A stretch of 24,135 nt of DNA from Chloroflexota bacterium. Lineage in GTDB: Bacteria; Chloroflexota; Anaerolineae; Anaerolineales; Villigracilaceae. How positions within the stretch are numbered: the first letter of the stretch is position 1; each line of letters begins with the position of its first letter. The stretch lies in contig JAEWVF010000116.1 of assembly GCA_023459215.1 (NCBI GenBank), positions 1 through 24,135 on the forward strand, written 5' to 3'. Of this stretch, positions 22,669 through 24,135 are shown one piece after another. The notes beneath the pieces were generated by a model. The model was not told the DNA's origin. It ran no database searches and saw only the letters and a list, made by a program, of their open reading frames with translations. The translations under genes were made by a program, and so were the position numbers.

Positions 22669-22697
22669 TTGACAAACTTAATTATATCAAGTAATAT
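22669..22697 (+). promoter_or_regulatory. Sigma-70-type promoter of the sugar-binding protein gene
   Basis: A perfect -35 TTGACA (22669-22674) and TAATAT (22692-22697, four of six consensus positions) are spaced by exactly 17 nt. The predicted start of transcription (about 22704) falls inside the tandem operator, the usual arrangement for repression. Confidence 0.7.
22681..22689 (-). promoter_or_regulatory. Extended -10 promoter of the amidase operon
   Basis: Read on the minus strand, TGATATAAT (22689-22681) is a perfect extended -10. The matching -35 region would fall in the operator (around 22704-22709, TTATCG, a weak match). It overlaps the opposing promoter on the other strand. Confidence 0.5.
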
Positions 22698-22726
22698 TGT
22701 TATCGATAACGTTATCGATAACAATA
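22695..22726. promoter_or_regulatory. Tandem LacI-type operator
   Basis: Two exact copies of the 12-bp palindrome GTTATCGATAAC stand back to back at 22699-22710 and 22711-22722. Together with their flanks they form a perfect 32-bp palindrome. The core TTATCGATAA with central CG is the style of LacI/GalR-family regulator sites, which commonly control sugar uptake genes. No regulator gene is in the window. Confidence 0.8.
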
Positions 22727-22814
22727 GGGTAACGCCTCAATCTTTGGAATTCCCGGCGCTTTTCTGGCCGTGAAAAACAAACCCTTCACCCAAAGTTTCA
22801 GAGAGGAAAAGAAC

Positions 22815-23903
22815 ATGAAAAAGAGCTTCACCTTCGCAATGACGCTTCTGTTGACGCTGGCTGTCTTCTTGAGCGCCTGTGCCCCGGCTGGCGGCGGTAC
22901 CGCTGCTGGCGATGATGTCAAAATCGTTGGCATCTCGATGCCGACCAAAACCTCGACCCGTTGGATCTCGGACGGCGAGAGCATGGTCAAAGTGTTTGAA
23001 GAGATGGGCTACCAGACCGACCTGCAGTTCGCCGATGATGACATCCCGAACCAGTTGGCCCAGATTGAAAACATGATCACCAAGGGCGCTGACGTACTCG
23101 TGATCGCCGCCATCGACGGCAGCACCCTGACCGACACCCTGGCCAAGGCCAAGGAAGCCGGCGTGTTGGTCGTGGCTTACGACCGCTTGCTGGTCAACTC
23201 GGAAAATGTCGATTACTACGCCACCTTCGACAACTTCGGCGTGGGCGTGATCATGGGCACCCAGATCGAAACCGGCCTGGACCTGAAGAACGCCGCTGGC
23301 CCCTTCAACATCGAGCTGTTCGGTGGCTCCCCCGATGACACCAATGCTTTCTACTTCTATAACGGCGCCATGTCGGTCCTGCAGCCCTACATCGATAGCG
23401 GTAAACTGGTTGTCCAGTCCGGCCAGATGGGCATGGACAAAGTCTCGACCCTGCGCTGGGATGGTATCGTCGCCCAGGCCCGCATGGAAAACCTGCTGAG
23501 CGCCTACTACACCGACAAGCGCGTTGACGCTGTCCTGTCCCCCTACGATGGCCTGAGCATTGGTATCATTTCGGCCCTCAAGAGTGTTGGTTACGGCACC
23601 GAAGGCCAGCCCATGCCCGTCATCACCGGCCAGGATGCTGAAATCGCGTCCGTCAAAGCCATGATCGCCGGCGAACAGACCTACACCGTCTTCAAAGACA
23701 CCCGCGAACTGGCCAAGCAGACCGCTGCCATGGTCGATGCCGCCCTCAAGGGTCTGGAAGTTCCGATCAATGACACCAAGACCTATGACAACGGCGTCAA
23801 GATTGTGCCTTCCTACCTGCTGACCCCCTTCAGCGTCGATGTGACCAACTACGAGAAGTACCTGGTTGAGAGCGGCTACTACACCGCTGACCAGCTCAAG
23901 TAA
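22815..23903 (+). CDS. Sugar ABC transporter substrate-binding lipoprotein (ChvE/XylF type)
   Basis: This 362-residue protein captures a sugar outside the membrane for an ABC importer. It has a lipoprotein signal with the lipobox FLSAC and lipid-bearing C22. A type I periplasmic-binding-protein fold follows, with KIVGISMPTKTSTRWISDG (about 36-54) and DIPNQLAQIENMITKGADVLVIAAIDG (76-102). The YDR motif at 122-124 carries typical sugar-contacting Asp and Arg residues. Glucose, galactose or xylose type ligands are expected from the ChvE-like pattern. ATG 22815 has GAGAGG 7 nt upstream, and the lipobox position agrees. A GTG at 22770 is an unlikely longer start. The transport ATPase and permease are not within the window. 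Confidence 0.92.
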   Translation: MKKSFTFAMTLLLTLAVFLSACAPAGGGTAAGDDVKIVGISMPTKTSTRWISDGESMVKVFEEMGYQTDLQFADDDIPNQLAQIENMITKGADVLVIAAIDGSTLTDTLAKAKEAGVLVVAYDRLLVNSENVDYYATFDNFGVGVIMGTQIETGLDLKNAAGPFNIELFGGSPDDTNAFYFYNGAMSVLQPYIDSGKLVVQSGQMGMDKVSTLRWDGIVAQARMENLLSAYYTDKRVDAVLSPYDGLSIGIISALKSVGYGTEGQPMPVITGQDAEIASVKAMIAGEQTYTVFKDTRELAKQTAAMVDAALKGLEVPINDTKTYDNGVKIVPSYLLTPFSVDVTNYEKYLVESGYYTADQLK

Positions 23904-23916
23904 TCCTGTTTGATCG

Positions 23917-23956
23917 GGGTGTGCAGGTATGAAGAGCGCCTGCACACCCTTTCTTT
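23917..23956 (+). terminator. Intrinsic terminator or attenuator after the binding-protein gene
   Basis: A perfect 11-bp stem GGGTGTGCAGG / CCTGCACACCC with an 11-nt loop is followed by TTTCTTTTT. It lies 13 nt after the stop codon. If ABC genes follow outside the window it may act as a partial terminator that keeps the binding protein in excess. Confidence 0.88.
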
Positions 23957-24034
23957 TTCTCGACAATGGTAAGTTGTACTGAGTGTTGCCTGAATCTCTA
24001 AACGGATTCTCGCTACCGGACAAAATTCGTCAAA

Positions 24035-24115
24035 TTGTCATTTCGAGCGATAGCGAGAAATCTTATAGACCGAAACCAAGATTTCTCAGTCGCTATCGCT
24101 CCTTCGAAATGACAA
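24035..24115. repeat. Palindromic intergenic repeat, GTCATTTCGAGCG type
   Basis: The left arm TTGTCATTTCGA...GCGATAGCGA...GAAATCTT (24035-24064) pairs with a right arm (24078-24115) that contains the same three blocks inverted. The right arm is 8 nt longer, with two 4-nt insertions between the blocks. I recall this repeat style as frequent between genes in Chloroflexota and some other phyla. The rest of 23957-24135 holds no visible gene. Confidence 0.8.
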
Positions 24116-24135
24116 AACCGAGGTAATTGATGGCT

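Noticed and set aside
22737..24023. Minus-strand open frame of more than 400 codons opposite the sugar-binding protein gene
   Set aside because: It is a shadow of a strongly supported lipoprotein gene, runs through its terminator and promoter, and has the Gly/His/Asp-rich composition typical of antisense frames.
1..24135. CRISPR array, tRNA, rRNA, insertion sequence with transposase, or phage genes
   Set aside because: I saw no regularly spaced direct repeats, no tRNA-like cloverleaf or rRNA segments, and no transposase, integrase or phage structural genes.

Overview
The window is GC-rich bacterial chromosome. The leading inference is a respiring member of the Chloroflexota, probably of the Anaerolineae kind. 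Three things suggest this: an Alternative Complex III operon with a split ActB, the generally GC-rich codon use, and abundant short intergenic palindromic repeats of types I associate with that phylum. No rRNA or tRNA is visible, so the placement rests on gene content and repeat style only.

Region 1 (1-5861, +) is a tight operon encoding an electron-transfer complex of the Alternative Complex III type. In order it has a molybdopterin-oxidoreductase-like ActB1 (5' end outside the window), a four-cluster ferredoxin ActB2, the NrfD-like quinol-binding ActC, the DUF3341 protein ActD, a mono-haem cytochrome c (ActE-like) and a second membrane-anchored mono-haem protein. A strong terminator follows. 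No second NrfD-like subunit (ActF) follows.

Region 2 (5915-9655) looks like an envelope or stress module. An ECF sigma factor and a small two-helix membrane protein run right. A DUF4097-type surface protein and a small membrane protein run left, followed by an AIM24-family protein. The divergent region carries a perfect palindrome that supplies a TGAAAC -35 element on each strand.

Region 3 (9676-12129, +) holds housekeeping and accessory genes: a viroplasmin-type RNase H, a VanZ-like protein, an isochorismatase-type hydrolase and a stand-alone SET-domain protein. These are separated by repeat elements.

Region 4 (12204-16568) is a small defence island. On the minus strand is a MqsR-type toxin with a zinc-finger/HTH/Panacea antitoxin. 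Divergent from it is an MmeI-like single-chain restriction-modification enzyme whose presumed target-recognition segment has a different base composition.

Region 5 (16594-20009, +) contains a small membrane protein, a double-hotdog thioesterase, a lipoprotein and a HI0933/YhiN-type flavoprotein.

Region 6 (20247-24135) has an amidase and an aldose-mutarotase-like or DUF4380-like protein on the minus strand. Divergent from them is a ChvE/XylF-type sugar-binding lipoprotein. The two directions share a promoter region containing two back-to-back copies of a LacI-type operator. A terminator and a palindromic repeat close the window.
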